DNA from: Intestinibacillus sp. Marseille-P6563
GTDB taxonomy: Bacteria > Bacillota > Clostridia > Oscillospirales > Butyricicoccaceae
Direction: 5' to 3'
Length of the DNA stretch: 64,000 nucleotides
NCBI RefSeq assembly: GCF_900604335.1
Contig: NZ_UWOD01000001.1
Span: 62,001 to 126,000, forward strand
Notes under the pieces: generated by a model
The model's database searches: none
The model's input: only the letters and a program-made list of their open reading frames with translations
What the model was told of the DNA's origin: nothing
Shown here: positions 63,701-64,000 of the stretch, in pieces
How positions within the stretch are numbered: the first letter of the stretch is position 1
Layout: each line of letters begins with the position of its first letter
Program-made: the position numbers and the translations under genes

Positions 63701-64000
63701 TTATTCTACACTGCTGTACATGCCCGGCAGCGCTGCATAGACAGCGGCGCAGCGGACCAGATCGATCTTCCAAGTATGTTCGTTGGGGGCATGTGCCTGT
63801 GCTTCTGCACCCGGACCGAAGCCGATGCACGGGATGCCATTGCGGCCCATAATCGTGACACCATTGGTCGAAAACGTCCACTTATCGGTCAGCGGACGAG
63901 CCTTGCGCATTTCTTCGGTTGCCGCACAGCCCACACGGGATTCCCCATACAGGCCCTTATAGGCAGCTTCGAGCGCCTTGGTGACCTTATGATCTTCGGA
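63701..64000 (-). CDS. ygeY: YgeY family selenium-metabolism-linked hydrolase (C-terminal 99 residues)
   Basis: An M20-type peptidase/deacylase fragment. The frame is open to the window edge and ends in a stop at 63701-63703. It shows [28 protein letters not shown] and [13 protein letters not shown], the zinc-site C-terminal region seen in YgeY. The start and the metal-binding N-terminal half lie outside the window. It is the first visible gene of the purine cluster. Confidence 0.85.
   Translation of the reverse strand, partial: SEDHKVTKALEAAYKGLYGESRVGCAATEEMRKARPLTDKWTFSTNGVTIMGRNGIPCIGFGPGAEAQAHAPNEHTWKIDLVRCAAVYAALPGMYSSVE

Overview
The window looks like the chromosome of a Gram-positive, endospore-forming anaerobe of the Clostridia, probably a gut Oscillospiraceae/Butyricicoccaceae-type organism. 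This is inferred from the complete spoIIIAA-AH operon, three T-box leaders, an FMN riboswitch with ECF-type riboflavin uptake (RibU), ThyX instead of ThyA, archaeal-type LeuC/LeuD and an anaerobic purine-degradation cluster. I see no rRNA, tRNA, CRISPR array, insertion sequence or prophage. Nearly all the DNA is ordinary, tightly packed chromosome.

Layout. 1-939 is the 5' part of ligA (minus strand). 1153-13517 is a minus-strand housekeeping superoperon, read nusB - M22 paralog - xseA - xseB - ispA - large structured RNA - oapA - dxs - tlyA - nadK - argR - recN - tyrS. The roughly 740-nt non-coding block between ispA and the small basic membrane protein before dxs has the position, size and partner gene of OLE RNA (Ornate Large Extremophilic RNA), and the membrane protein fits its partner OapA. 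13657-18942 carries asp23 and spoIIIAA-AH (minus). 19016-29391 (plus) is a T-box-controlled aromatic amino-acid operon, aroF-aroB-aroC-pheA-aroA-aroE/K fusion, followed by a secreted S-layer-anchored phosphodiester-glycosidase-like protein. 29427-37580 (minus) holds ribU under an FMN riboswitch, rnmV, holA, comEC, a HIT protein and alaS under its own T-box. 37598-45366 (minus) holds a U32 protein, mltG, a CPBP protease, 5-FTHF cyclo-ligase, a DJ-1 protein, a GNAT protein, a DUF2156 protein, thyX and a WecG/TagA glycosyltransferase. 45483-50262 is the leuA-C-D-B operon with a leucine T-box (minus). 50313-53066 (plus) encodes a PAP2 phosphatase, a Wzx-like flippase and an Sfp-type phosphopantetheinyl transferase. 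53057-54325 (minus) is a split ThrE-type exporter pair.

54327-64000 (minus) is a purine/urate-type catabolic cluster: ygeY (partial), ygeW and a carbamate kinase, then a second unit with its own promoter, ssnA - ygfK-like - dihydropyrimidinase - xanthine dehydrogenase. It resembles the E. coli ygeW-ygeY-hyuA-yqeA-ygfK-ssnA cluster. The likely logic is that a molybdenum hydroxylase and amidohydrolases open the purine ring, a carbamoyltransferase releases carbamoyl phosphate, and carbamate kinase makes ATP from it.

The two most notable items are the OLE-like RNA/OapA locus and a compact YgfK that lacks the GltD-like flavin/NAD(P)H module found in the E. coli protein.
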